Below are positions 8,409 to 17,242 of a stretch of 46,068 nucleotides of DNA, piece after piece. The stretch is taken from assembly GCA_015660915.1 (NCBI GenBank), contig JACTTZ010000015.1, forward strand, positions 1-46,068, given 5' to 3'. The notes beneath the pieces were generated by a model. It was not told the DNA's origin, did no database searches, and was given only the letters and a program-made list of their open reading frames with translations. Within the stretch, counting starts at the first letter, position 1. The number at the start of each line of letters is the position of its first letter. The position numbers were made by a program, and so were the translations under genes. Source of the stretch: Methanomicrobia archaeon. Its GTDB lineage: Archaea; Halobacteriota; Bog-38; Methanoflorentales; Methanoflorentaceae.

Positions 8409-9535
8409 AGGCGTCGCGCGCGTTTGCGGTGACGAAGCGCGTCTTGCGGGACCTCAAGAACGATCGCCGGCAGCTCGCTCTCATTTTTATCGCCCCCTTG
8501 CTCGTTATAAGCATCTTTGGCGTCGCATTTACTGGCAACGTAAAAGATGTACACGTGGTTGTCGTTAACGGTGACACGGCAGTAGGAAACAGTTCACTCT
8601 CGGACAAGATCATCTCCAATTTTGATACAAGCGTGCTCAACGTTGCGTACGCGAATAGTGAGAGCGAAGCCGTGGGCCAAGTGCAAAACGGAAGTGCATC
8701 TGCCGTAATAGTCTTCCCCGCAAACTTCACCCAATCGGTAGCGGCGCGCGCGTCTGGTCAAACGTCAGTCGCGAAGGAAAATGTCACTATTACCCTTCTC
8801 GCGGACAAGAGCAACCCCAACGTGTCGGATCCGATCATTGCAACTGTCAACACAGCAGTCGCACAAACGATCCAAGGCCTCGGTCGTCAGGCGCCGGTCT
8901 CCGTGGACTCAAGCAACGCAATTTACGGCGCTAACGCGCAGTTTATCGACTTTTTTGCGCCGGGCATACTGTGCATCGCCGTGTGGCAGCTCACAACGCT
9001 CCTCACGCTCATTTCGTTTGTAGGTGAGCGAACGTCTGGAACGCTTTTCCGACTGCTTGCCTCTCCTTTGAAGGAGAGCGAGCTGGTAGCTGGGTACGCC
9101 GTGGCGTTTGGCATAATCGGGACCGCGCAGTCAGCAGTGTTGCTAACAGCTTCCGTCATTCTGTTTCACGTGACCATTGTTGGCGACGTACTTCTCGCGT
9201 TCGGGGTCATCGCGCTGCTTGCAGTCGTATCTGAAGGGCTTGGCATACTGCTCTCGAGCTTCGCCCGCCGTGAGGCGCAGGCAATTCAGTTTTTGCCAAT
9301 CGTTGTATTGCCCGCATTTCTACTCTCTGGCGTTTTTTGGCCTATACAAGCAATTCCAACTTGGCTGCGGCCCGTGTCATATCTCATTCCGGTCACGTAC
9401 GCGGTAGAAGCCGTACGCTCGGTGATTTTGCGTGGGTGGGGCATCGACAAGATATATCCCGACGTCATCGCGCTCCTCATCTTTGCTTCGGTCTTTCTCT
9501 CGTTGGCTACGCTGTTGTTACGCAGGAGAGAGTGA
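8405..9535 (+). CDS. ABC-2 type transporter permease
   Basis: 376 residues. Helix 1 is near residues 18-40, followed by a large extracellular loop (about 45-180) and five C-terminal helices, with GERTSGTLFRLLASPL in the coupling region. This is the YhgE/DrrB-like ABC-2 layout. It overlaps the ATPase gene by four bases and is certainly its partner. The stop is TGA. Confidence 0.92.
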   Translation: MKASRAFAVTKRVLRDLKNDRRQLALIFIAPLLVISIFGVAFTGNVKDVHVVVVNGDTAVGNSSLSDKIISNFDTSVLNVAYANSESEAVGQVQNGSASAVIVFPANFTQSVAARASGQTSVAKENVTITLLADKSNPNVSDPIIATVNTAVAQTIQGLGRQAPVSVDSSNAIYGANAQFIDFFAPGILCIAVWQLTTLLTLISFVGERTSGTLFRLLASPLKESELVAGYAVAFGIIGTAQSAVLLTASVILFHVTIVGDVLLAFGVIALLAVVSEGLGILLSSFARREAQAIQFLPIVVLPAFLLSGVFWPIQAIPTWLRPVSYLIPVTYAVEAVRSVILRGWGIDKIYPDVIALLIFASVFLSLATLLLRRRE

Positions 9536-9700
9536 CAGCTTTCTTCACTCGGCGGGACGGAGCTTTTTCGGTGTGCCGTTGCTCATAACTTGGCCCACTA
9601 AAGAACTCGCCTCAGTAGAGTCCGGCACGCTTGAAAACATCGACCACCCTCGACACGCATATTGTATATAGGGCTAATACAACGTCTATGAGGAGAATCA

Positions 9701-10372
9701 ATGGGCAAACTCACTCCATATAGCGCGGCAAATCTTCTCGCTGAGGCCCAAGTTGACTCTGAAAAATGGAATCGGCAGCCATCAGACCACGAAGTGGCAC
9801 TAACTGTCGAAAACATTCGGCGGCGCGGTATAGCAGCAATTCGGGTAAGAAATGGAAAAACTGCCCTCGAAATGCTCAAAGATTTGATTCCTCCTGGTGC
9901 AGAAGTGATGAACGGTTCGTCAACCACGTTGGTCGAGATTGGCTACGAAGCATATGTGAATAGTGATCAAACACGATGGAAAGATCTTCACCGCGCTATC
10001 GTTGCCGAAAATGACGAAGATAAGCGACGTGGCCTACGAAGGAAATCTGTTACGGCTGAGTATTTCATTTCGGGAGTCAATGCCATCGCACAGTCAGGCG
10101 AAATTGTCGCTTGTGACATGTCAGGCAGCCGAGTCGGAGCGTGGCCATTTGCGGCAGCTCACCTAATAATCGTAAGCGGCACTAACAAGATCGTCCCCAC
10201 GCTTGACCACGCCTTACACCGCGTCTGGGAGTACGCTTACCCTCTAGAAAACGTCCGCGCAAAGAGGGCGTACGGAGCCCCAAGTCAGATCGGAAAATGT
10301 GTAATTCTCGCCAATGAGGAAATTGAGGGCAGAGTAACCCTGATTCTCATCGATGAATCTTTAGGCTATTAG
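9701..10372 (+). CDS. LUD domain protein (LutC/YkgG-like)
   Basis: 223 residues of the LUD family (PF02589). Recognisable parts are GAEVMNGSSTTLVEIG, the central DMSGSRVGAWPFAAAHLIIVSGTNKIV (two segments around residues 145-170) and the C-terminal ENVRAKRAYGAPSQIGKCVI. In bacteria LutC joins LutA/B in lactate oxidation; stand-alone archaeal members, as here, have no assigned reaction. A TATA box (TTGTATATAG, about 9663-9672) and GAGGAG before ATG 9701 define the start. No lutA or lutB is nearby. Confidence 0.85.
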   Translation: MGKLTPYSAANLLAEAQVDSEKWNRQPSDHEVALTVENIRRRGIAAIRVRNGKTALEMLKDLIPPGAEVMNGSSTTLVEIGYEAYVNSDQTRWKDLHRAIVAENDEDKRRGLRRKSVTAEYFISGVNAIAQSGEIVACDMSGSRVGAWPFAAAHLIIVSGTNKIVPTLDHALHRVWEYAYPLENVRAKRAYGAPSQIGKCVILANEEIEGRVTLILIDESLGY

Positions 10373-10605
10373 CATTTGCCCGGCGCATGCCTTCTCAACA
10401 CGTGTTCCAAACTGGTGCCTGATTTATCGATATTGCGTTTGCGAGTGGTGTTTCAACAATCACTTTGTTACGCACTAGTGATGACCGTCGCAGTCAACAT
10501 GTTGCCGCTTTATGAAACTGGTATCCTTCCGGCCAAATTGCTGACAATCTTTCGTGCACGCGGGAAGAAAGGTGGCAAGGGGCTTGGTACCACGAGGCAA
10601 GAATT

Positions 10606-10613
10606 ATTTATAT
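10606..10613 (+). promoter_or_regulatory. TATA box of the PAP2-like lipoprotein gene
   Basis: ATTTATAT is centred about 26 bp before GTG 10635. This fixes that GTG as the likely leaderless start, rather than the start at 10554 that simple frame extension would suggest. Confidence 0.65.
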
Positions 10614-10634
10614 CACTCCGGTCGCATAAAAATT

Positions 10635-12071
10635 GTGCGGCTAAAGCATACACTGATCGCTATCATTCTCGTTACGGTGCTCGTCGCCGTCAGCGCGAGC
10701 GGGTGTCTTACGTCGACAAACAACTCGACAAGCTCAGGAGGCGCTGTGCTTGCCGCGGAGCCAACGGGAGGAAACTGGAAGCCGTTCGTCTTAAACTCAA
10801 GCGATGCTATACGGTCCCTCCCTCCACCATCGCAAGGTTCTGCACAATCAAATCAAGACCTCAATGAGCTAAAGGCTCTCCAGCTGAACCGAACGGCTGC
10901 GGTCAATGAAAGCATTGCGTACTGGAACAACGGCTCAGTGGTGCGCTGGAACGAGATTGCACGCAGCCTCGTTATCAAACACAACACCTCCGCACCTATG
11001 GCCTCGCGTGTGTATGCGCTGTTGAGTGTGGCGCAGTACGACGCACTCGTCTCAGCGTGGAACAACAAGTATACGTACAACCGTTCGAGCCCACACGATA
11101 TTGATCAAAGTATACAGCCTGCTGTGCAGACAACGAGCGACCCTGCATACCCGTCTGATCATGGCGCTGTCGCCGGAGCATCTGCGGCGGTGCTCTCGTA
11201 CCTGTACCCTAATGAAACTGCTTGGTTGGCCAAACAAGCGGCTGCAGACGAAGAGTCGCGGCTTGCGGCCGGGGTGAACTTCCGTAGCGATATTACCGCT
11301 GGCAATGCCATCGGAGTCACCGTGGCACAGGATGTCATCAAGCGTGCCAAGAACGACGGTTCGAATGTGACGTGGAACGGGACGGTGCCCACCGGGCCAG
11401 GCAAATGGTTTAGCACGGCATCGCCACCGCAGCCCCCCCTCTTGCCAAACTGGGGCAATGTCACCCCGTGGCTGCTTAATCAGTCGGCCATGATCATGCC
11501 GCCTGCACCACCTCCGTATGGCTCTGCACAATTCAACGCATCCCTGCAAGAAGTCAAGCAAATCGCCAATAATAGAACGGCGGAACAGATGCAAATTGCC
11601 CAGTTTTGGGACGATGGTGCTGGGACGTCTACACCCCCAGGCCACTGGAACCAGATTGGGTGCGATTTGATTCAGAGCTACAACCTTAACGAGCTGCGCG
11701 CTGCGCGGACGCTCGCGCTTATGAATACAGCGTCAATGGATGCCGGAATCTGCTGCTGGAAAGCTAAGTACGATTATTGGTATCTTAGGCCCATCCAGGC
11801 TGATCCGACCGTCAAGACGGTATTTGCAACGCCGAACTTTCCCTCATACACCTCGGGTCACTCTGACTTTTCCGGCGCAGCGGCCGGGGTCCTGAGTTAC
11901 GTCTTCCCGAAGGAACAGAGCCAGTTACAAGCCCAGGCGCAACAAGCGTCTCTGTCTCGCCTTTACGCGGGCATCCACTACCGATTTGATTGCGATCAAG
12001 GACTAAAGGTGGGCAGCGAGGTTGCTCAGCGCGCGATTCAACGCGGGGAACAAGACGGTTCACCGCAATAA
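10635..12071 (+). CDS. Secreted PAP2/vanadium-haloperoxidase-like lipoprotein with two tandem halves
   Basis: About 478 residues from GTG 10635. A hydrophobic N-terminus ends in a lipobox SASGC followed by a Ser/Thr linker, so it is exported and lipid-anchored. The C-terminal half has all three acid-phosphatase/vanadium-peroxidase motifs: K-x6-RP in KYDYWYLRP, PSYTSGH, and SR-x5-H-x3-D in SRLYAGIHYRFD. The N-terminal half is a diverged copy: WNEIARSL mirrors WNQIGCDL, YPSDHGAVAGASAAVLSYLYP mirrors the PSYTSGH region, and SRLAAGVNFRSD has Asn where the catalytic His should be. The C-terminal half is thus the likely active site, acting on phosphate esters or as a haloperoxidase. No partner gene is adjacent. 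Confidence 0.88.
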   Translation: MRLKHTLIAIILVTVLVAVSASGCLTSTNNSTSSGGAVLAAEPTGGNWKPFVLNSSDAIRSLPPPSQGSAQSNQDLNELKALQLNRTAAVNESIAYWNNGSVVRWNEIARSLVIKHNTSAPMASRVYALLSVAQYDALVSAWNNKYTYNRSSPHDIDQSIQPAVQTTSDPAYPSDHGAVAGASAAVLSYLYPNETAWLAKQAAADEESRLAAGVNFRSDITAGNAIGVTVAQDVIKRAKNDGSNVTWNGTVPTGPGKWFSTASPPQPPLLPNWGNVTPWLLNQSAMIMPPAPPPYGSAQFNASLQEVKQIANNRTAEQMQIAQFWDDGAGTSTPPGHWNQIGCDLIQSYNLNELRAARTLALMNTASMDAGICCWKAKYDYWYLRPIQADPTVKTVFATPNFPSYTSGHSDFSGAAAGVLSYVFPKEQSQLQAQAQQASLSRLYAGIHYRFDCDQGLKVGSEVAQRAIQRGEQDGSPQ

Positions 12072-12211
12072 GGACCGAGAAGGATTCCGAGCAGGGCGAA
12101 TAACGTTCGTGCTAGCCGCGTTGCAAGCCGAAGATTTCGCGCTGCATTTTTTGTGTCCAAAACTGGACGATGGCGCGCCCCAAAAGGGATATCATTTACC
12201 TCACTTACCAC

Positions 12212-12649
12212 TCAAAGGTTTTTTGTCACGCTGTCAAAATAATCCTCCAAATAAAATACGCGCAGATAGTCAGGCAACAAATTCATGCGCTTGTTCATGT
12301 CTGTGATTTGCAGCTCTGTCGGTGGCTCTATTGTCTTTGCAAGCTCTGCGCGGATCGCACGGCGTGTCTTTATGTCTAAGCGAGTGCTTTCGATGTTCAA
12401 GTCCGCGGTGAGCCAAAAGACAAAACGATTAAAAGGGTCCTCGATGCAATTCTCAATTATTTTGCCCAGCACGACCGTGGCTTCATAGGTCCGTGCCCCA
12501 GCGTCAGCGTGGGAATATTTCAGGGTCGCTGTAAGCAAGGAGTGGGTGAAAACCGTGGCGGTTTTTTTCCATTTGATCTCGAAGTCAAGGGGAATCCCGC
12601 GTCTAAGACCAGTCTTTGATAGGTGCCCGCCCGCTTCATCACTTTTCAT
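12212..12649 (-). CDS. Hypothetical protein, 145 residues
   Basis: I do not recognise the family. The protein is soluble, with a beta-like N-terminal half (KWKKTATVFTHSLLTATLKYS) and a charged helical C-terminal half ending NLLPDYLRVFYLEDYFD. Codon use resembles that of its neighbours and no better frame overlaps it. It is convergent with the PAP2-like gene. A TATA-like TTTTAAAG lies about 15 bp before the ATG, rather close, so the true start may be slightly different. Confidence 0.55.
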   Translation of the reverse strand: MKSDEAGGHLSKTGLRRGIPLDFEIKWKKTATVFTHSLLTATLKYSHADAGARTYEATVVLGKIIENCIEDPFNRFVFWLTADLNIESTRLDIKTRRAIRAELAKTIEPPTELQITDMNKRMNLLPDYLRVFYLEDYFDSVTKNL

Positions 12650-13062
12650 GGTTAAGGCTTTAAAATCAAACGCGTTCCGCGGCGGTACAAGTTATAGACA
12701 CTTTCGTAGATAATAACTTCCAAGCATAGCTCGATGCGCAGAGCCGATAATCAAAGCTTGTTATAGGCATCCGAGCTGAATCCAAACACACAGCCTGACG
12801 TTGGGGGAAATATTCAACCTAGTGAAGGCTGAATGACACGCGTTGATAGAATTTGTCTAAGCTTTTTCATGTCTTAGGGAAAGCAGTCAACCATCGAGAT
12901 TGGCAGAGAAATCTCTAACTGGAGAGCGGCTGCTGGCTATCAATGAGGGGTGCGTTGTGCGCCCGCTCGGAAGTGCGCTCTCTCGTGTCCGATCCTGTGA
13001 GTAAGCATACAATTCTAAAAGTCTCGAAGCGGGGACTCGCGCGATACCGAGAGGCAAAAAGG
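12650..13062. other. 413-base gap without a recognisable gene
   Basis: No frame longer than about 40 codons with sensible composition, no tRNA and no strong repeat were seen on either strand. A short palindrome AGAGAAATCTCT at about 12905-12916 is the only local symmetry. Confidence 0.5.
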
Positions 13063-13353
13063 TCATTCAAAGCGATTTTTTGTCTCTCTCAGTTGTTTAG
13101 CATACTCAACTCCGCGAGCTGTGAGGTTCAGAGAAGCGATCTTTCCGCCAAGAATAGGCCGCGCTTTTAAGTATCCTAACAGATCCAAGTCCATCGTGTA
13201 GCGATACACTTCTCGCTCAATAATGCCAATGGCCTTAGCAAGCGCGTAAAGCTCACCGCGTTCGATAAGTCGAGTGTCATCTTCTTCAACGTGCTTTGAC
13301 AGGCAGAGAAAAAACTCATTCTCACGTTCCGGCGAATCCACGATAAACACCAC
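13063..13353 (-). CDS. Small winged-helix-like DNA-binding protein
   Basis: 96 residues, mostly helical. The end reads KIASLNLTARGVEYAKQL, the wing and last helix typical of small archaeal winged-helix regulators, preceded by a DLLGYLKARP recognition-helix-like stretch. The GTG start at 13353 has a TATA-like AAATTATGA about 27 bp upstream, giving a leaderless message. The divergent neighbour is the radical SAM/SPASM gene, so autoregulation or control of that gene is possible but not shown. Confidence 0.6.
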   Translation of the reverse strand: MVFIVDSPERENEFFLCLSKHVEEDDTRLIERGELYALAKAIGIIEREVYRYTMDLDLLGYLKARPILGGKIASLNLTARGVEYAKQLRETKNRFE

Positions 13354-13535
13354 AATCAGAGTATGTTCGAGAAGAGATCATAATTTCGTCTCCAGTTTAA
13401 TGTTATCTTGGCAATCCTTCGTGCGGGGACAATCAGCTCACTCGTCTTTCGATTGCCCTCTTTCGCTTCGTCTGCGACTCGATTTAGCTTTATCGGGAAC
13501 AAGTGTTATTAACTTCAGCGACTGAGTTATCCATT

Positions 13536-15056
13536 ATGTCGAGAGCGCGCAGCGCGCTGTCTGCAAGAAGTCGAAAAGATAGTTCACAAGAGCCGGAACC
13601 GATATACTCTGCCCTCAATACAGTGAACGTCTTTTTGGGCAACGCTATTATTCGGAAGGTTATTCGCGGTCTCTGCGCTGACGATAAGCAGGCGATCTAC
13701 GACGCTCTAAGCTTCTATAGTGGCCAGAACACCCTAGGCAGACTCAAGAAGCTCAAAATGCTACCTATCTGCGCATTCGTTGAGCTAGGAAGACTGTCAT
13801 TCCACGTCGACAAGTCCAAGATGCAAACCTACTTCAGTCAGCAAGTCACGCGGCGCGGCCTGTCTAATATCATCAAGAGCGTAGCAGAGTACGGCATTAG
13901 TAAGCCACTCAAACTTCAAGCGCCCTTTTTGGTCGTTTGGAACTATACAAATGCGTGCAATCTGCGCTGCAAGCACTGCTATCAGGGTGCGGGCAGAATG
14001 TCAAAGGATGAACTCACCCTCCAAGAGAGGCTCAATATTGTCGATCAGCTCGCCGACAATGATGTCGTGGCTATTGCGTTCTCAGGGGGGGAAGCGCTGT
14101 TGCGGGATGACTTCTGGGAAGTCGCTCGTTACGCGTCAAGCAAGGGGTTGTATCTCTCACTGGCGACCAACGGGACTCTGCTGACGAAAGACGTGGTCCG
14201 CCGGCTTAAGGACGTCGGCGTCGAATACTTCGAGATAAGCCTTGACTCCGTTGACCCGGCAAAACACGACGCATTTCGCGGCGTCAGCGGTGCTTGGGAA
14301 CGCACCATGGCAGGAATCCAAAACGTTGTCGCGCAGAAAGGCGCGTACTCGTGCATCGCTAACACGATCACGAATGAGAACTATCGCGAGCTAGATGACC
14401 TCGTCACATTAAGCAAGAGGGTGGGCGTCGACAGGACCTTAATCTTCAATTTCATACCCGTTGGAAGAGGTTCTGACGTCATTGACATAGACCTGCCGCC
14501 TGAAGCGCGGGAACACGTTTTGCAGCAGATGTATAGTTACCTAAGTGGGCAAGAGGAAAGCTTTGAGATTCTGACCACGGCTCCGCAATTCTCACGCGTC
14601 TGTATGATGAATTCAAAAAAGGGGGTCATGTCACTCGCCCACTTTGGCGCCGCTGGTTTTAGCGACAAGGTAGGTTTGCTCGCTGAGTACATCGGTGGCT
14701 GCGGTGCCGGGAGAATGTATTGCGCCATTCAACCTAACGGAATCGTTACGCCTTGCGTCTTTCTGCCGATTCCCGTCGGGGATTTGCGATCAGAGTCATT
14801 TATCGACATCTGGAAGAATGCAGAAGTAATGCAGTCGCTCAGGGAACGGCACGACCTTAAGGAGCATTGCGGCTCGTGCGATTACAGGAACGTTTGTGGC
14901 GGCTGCAGAGCGCGAGCGTATGCGTATTTTAACGACATAAAAGCCCCCGATATAGGATGTATCAACAACTTGAGCGCGTACAACGAACTTATGCAAAAGG
15001 CCCGTGCATCAAGCGTCGGGTTAGACACTACGGAGATCGCTGAATTAAGCTTGTGA
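13536..15056 (+). CDS. Radical SAM protein with SPASM domain
   Basis: About 506 residues from ATG 13536 (GTG 13503 is also possible). After about 125 residues of unknown N-terminal domain comes the radical SAM cluster CNLRCKHC (about 141-148), FSGGEALLRDDF and a SPASM domain with a Cys series: GCGAGRMYCAIQPNG, VTPCVFLP, CGSCDYRNVCGGCRARAYAY and a last Cys in DIGC. Such proteins bind one SAM-cleaving and usually two auxiliary 4Fe-4S clusters and modify peptides or cofactors, as in haem and PQQ maturation. No precursor peptide gene was found beside it. It is convergent with the B12-binding radical SAM gene. Confidence 0.9.
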   Translation: MSRARSALSARSRKDSSQEPEPIYSALNTVNVFLGNAIIRKVIRGLCADDKQAIYDALSFYSGQNTLGRLKKLKMLPICAFVELGRLSFHVDKSKMQTYFSQQVTRRGLSNIIKSVAEYGISKPLKLQAPFLVVWNYTNACNLRCKHCYQGAGRMSKDELTLQERLNIVDQLADNDVVAIAFSGGEALLRDDFWEVARYASSKGLYLSLATNGTLLTKDVVRRLKDVGVEYFEISLDSVDPAKHDAFRGVSGAWERTMAGIQNVVAQKGAYSCIANTITNENYRELDDLVTLSKRVGVDRTLIFNFIPVGRGSDVIDIDLPPEAREHVLQQMYSYLSGQEESFEILTTAPQFSRVCMMNSKKGVMSLAHFGAAGFSDKVGLLAEYIGGCGAGRMYCAIQPNGIVTPCVFLPIPVGDLRSESFIDIWKNAEVMQSLRERHDLKEHCGSCDYRNVCGGCRARAYAYFNDIKAPDIGCINNLSAYNELMQKARASSVGLDTTEIAELSL

Positions 15057-15065
15057 ACCGACACT

Positions 15066-16514
15066 TTATGCGCGCGGGGGGCGCCGTTCATCGTCTGAGT
15101 GTGGATCAATCGATGTGCCGAGAATAGGCGCAGACTTCATTTTGAGCGCGCCCTTAAACACTTTGTACATCACCATAGCGAAAAGGAGCTTGTCTCGACT
15201 TAGTTGTTTAAATAGGTAGTTGGGCCTCAAATAGAACTTTTTAAATGCCTCCCTTTGTGTGTCCTGCAGGTCTCTCAGCGTCAGGTCAACGGTTTCTAGG
15301 ACAGGCATGAGGAGTGTGAAGTGCGTCCAATCCTCCACCTTGATAAGCCCCATCTTGCTCGCCAGCTCGTAGAACTTCGTGCCCGGGTATGGCGTGGCGA
15401 GTGAGAAGAGGGCATAGTCAGGGTTCACGCGCTTTGCAAAGCCGATCGTCTCATCGATGGTAGTTCTGCTCTCGCCGGGCATTCCAAGGGTCATTGAAGC
15501 GATCGTATGCATACCGATGTCTTTTGCAGTTTTGAAGGCCCGCTTGGCCTGCCCTACCTTAGTGCCCTTCTGGACGTTGTCCAAAATCTGCTGATTTCCA
15601 CTCTCTACGCCAAAAAGCAGCGTTCGACAACCAGCCTTCCACATATAGGAGAGCAGATCCTTGTTGAACCGGTCAACCCTCGCCGTGCATCCCCACACGA
15701 CGTCAATACCGCGACTAATTATCCCCTTGCAGAAGCTGTAAACCCACTTTGGAAAGAGCGTAAAGGTATCATCCATGAAGCCGATCATTCTGACTTTATA
15801 CTCATCAACAACTCGTTCCATCTCATCGGCAGCGTTCTCAGGAGATCGGAATCGGACTTTACGGCCGTGCATCGCACTTGAAGCGCAAAACGAACAGCCC
15901 ATGGGGCATCCTCGGCTGCAGATCATGGTTGCTAAAACTTGCTTGCGTCCGAAAAGCATGTAGTCGCTCATTGGGAGCAGGTGTCGCGCAGGAAATGGAA
16001 GCGCGTCGAGATCTTCGATAGGTCGCCGCTTGGGCGTTTCTACCAAACGATCGCCATCTCGGTAATTGATGCCGTCAATGTTGCGGAGGGGTTTTTCGTT
16101 CTCGAGAGCGTCGACAAGTTCAAGGGTGGCGTATTCCCCTTCGTTCCTGACGACAACATCGACAAAGTCGTTTTCGCGTAAGAGTTCCTCTGGCATGAAA
16201 GTCGCGTGATACCCCCCCATTGTCACGGCGCAATCAGGATGAAGCTCTTTCGTAATTCTCCCTACGGCGAGAGCTTGCTTGATCGTCGGCGTCGTTGTCT
16301 GCACCCCAAGCAGATCGACGCGCATTTTAGCGAGCTTACGCCGATAGCCCTGCAAGTCCATATCGAGCGCGGGCGCATCTAAAATGGTGACCTTGACGTC
16401 ATTTTGCTCTAAGACTGCGCCGATGTACGCGAGACCAAGCGGGGGTGCGGTTAAACCTAACACGTCCTTATATTTGGACGCAATGTCCGGGGGGTTGACA
16501 AGTAGGACATCCAT
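15066..16514 (-). CDS. B12-binding-domain radical SAM protein (BchE/P-methylase-like)
   Basis: 482 residues. The N-terminal part is a cobalamin-binding Rossmann fold: MDVLLVNPPD, LGLAYIGAVLEQ, VTMGGYHATFMPEE. The radical SAM cluster is C203-x3-C207-x2-C210 (CPMGCSFC), and later parts read DDTFTLFPKWVYSFC and FGVESGNQQILDNVQKGT. Members use cobalamin and SAM to methylate unreactive carbons or to close rings in lipids, pigments and natural products. A TATA box lies about 34 bp upstream. The substrate is unknown; lipid or cofactor methylation is a reasonable guess. Confidence 0.9.
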   Translation of the reverse strand: MDVLLVNPPDIASKYKDVLGLTAPPLGLAYIGAVLEQNDVKVTILDAPALDMDLQGYRRKLAKMRVDLLGVQTTTPTIKQALAVGRITKELHPDCAVTMGGYHATFMPEELLRENDFVDVVVRNEGEYATLELVDALENEKPLRNIDGINYRDGDRLVETPKRRPIEDLDALPFPARHLLPMSDYMLFGRKQVLATMICSRGCPMGCSFCASSAMHGRKVRFRSPENAADEMERVVDEYKVRMIGFMDDTFTLFPKWVYSFCKGIISRGIDVVWGCTARVDRFNKDLLSYMWKAGCRTLLFGVESGNQQILDNVQKGTKVGQAKRAFKTAKDIGMHTIASMTLGMPGESRTTIDETIGFAKRVNPDYALFSLATPYPGTKFYELASKMGLIKVEDWTHFTLLMPVLETVDLTLRDLQDTQREAFKKFYLRPNYLFKQLSRDKLLFAMVMYKVFKGALKMKSAPILGTSIDPHSDDERRPPRA

Positions 16515-16542
16515 AGTAGCCTCTCAGTAGGTAAGGGTGCCG

Positions 16543-16552
16543 AAAATATAAG
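16543..16552 (-). promoter_or_regulatory. TATA box of the B12 radical SAM gene
   Basis: Read on the minus strand the box is CTTATATTTT, centred about 34 bp before ATG 16514, so transcription should begin only a few bases before the start codon. Confidence 0.55.
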
Positions 16553-16613
16553 GTTAACCGCGCAAAGGAGTTTCCAGTTGCGCGTCTTTTTGAAAGGAGC
16601 GCAAACGCCGCAG

Positions 16614-17216
16614 TCAAGTCTCGCTACTAGCTTCTTTCTTGGTCAGCTGTTGTTCTAGTAGCGCAGCATGCTCGCGTTTGCCACTGCCGGTCAGAGCGCT
16701 CAAATCTCGTATTGAGAGCGCTTTGAAATAGCACGCGTCGACGCAGGCCATGTTCTCATACCCTTTGCATCTGTCGCACTTAAGTGCCTTTCGCGTCGTT
16801 TTGGGCTTTCGCTTGCGTCGCTCCTCGGCAGTCTTTTGGTGTCTGCCGAACAGCATGAACAGAATGCCCGGTTCGCGCGGTTCAGGCCTTGGTATTCCTC
16901 GCTTCTCTCCGATGAAGATTGCATTGAACGGGCAGATCTTCGCGCATTTTCCGCAGCCGATGCATTTTTCTTCATCAACGTATATGACGCCGTTCTCCCG
17001 CATGAGGGCTTTCGGCTTGCACACTTCGACACACGCAGGATTCTCACACTGTTTGCATACGATAGGGAGCGCTTCGTCGTTGAATATGAGCCCTCTCGAC
17101 TGTAGGACATCTTTCACTTTCAAGCGCGCTTTTCCGCCGTGTCGCTCGGCGCACGCCACTTCACAGACGCCACAGTTTTCACATTTTTTTAGATTGACGG
17201 TCACTACCTCAGCCAT
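16614..17216 (-). CDS. Polyferredoxin with four 4Fe-4S motifs (HycB/CooF-like)
   Basis: 200 residues, with sixteen Cys in four groups: C12/15/18/22, C54/57/62/66, C85/88/91/95 and C147/150/158/162. This is the HycB/DmsB/CooF pattern of an electron-carrying iron-sulfur subunit. A basic linker (about 106-145) precedes the last cluster and the tail is polar, so it is soluble or a peripheral subunit. It lies 26 bp after the thioredoxin-reductase-like gene and is probably co-transcribed with it; the hydrogenase operon is just upstream. A role as electron carrier between hydrogenase and reductase is an inference. Confidence 0.88.
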   Translation of the reverse strand: MAEVVTVNLKKCENCGVCEVACAERHGGKARLKVKDVLQSRGLIFNDEALPIVCKQCENPACVEVCKPKALMRENGVIYVDEEKCIGCGKCAKICPFNAIFIGEKRGIPRPEPREPGILFMLFGRHQKTAEERRKRKPKTTRKALKCDRCKGYENMACVDACYFKALSIRDLSALTGSGKREHAALLEQQLTKKEASSET

Positions 17217-17242
17217 AGGGTCACCCGACAGCGGCTCCGCGT

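Noticed and set aside
10376-10867. 163-codon plus-strand frame before the PAP2-like gene
   Set aside because: It overlaps the lipoprotein signal region in another frame; the TATA box and lipobox support the PAP2 frame.
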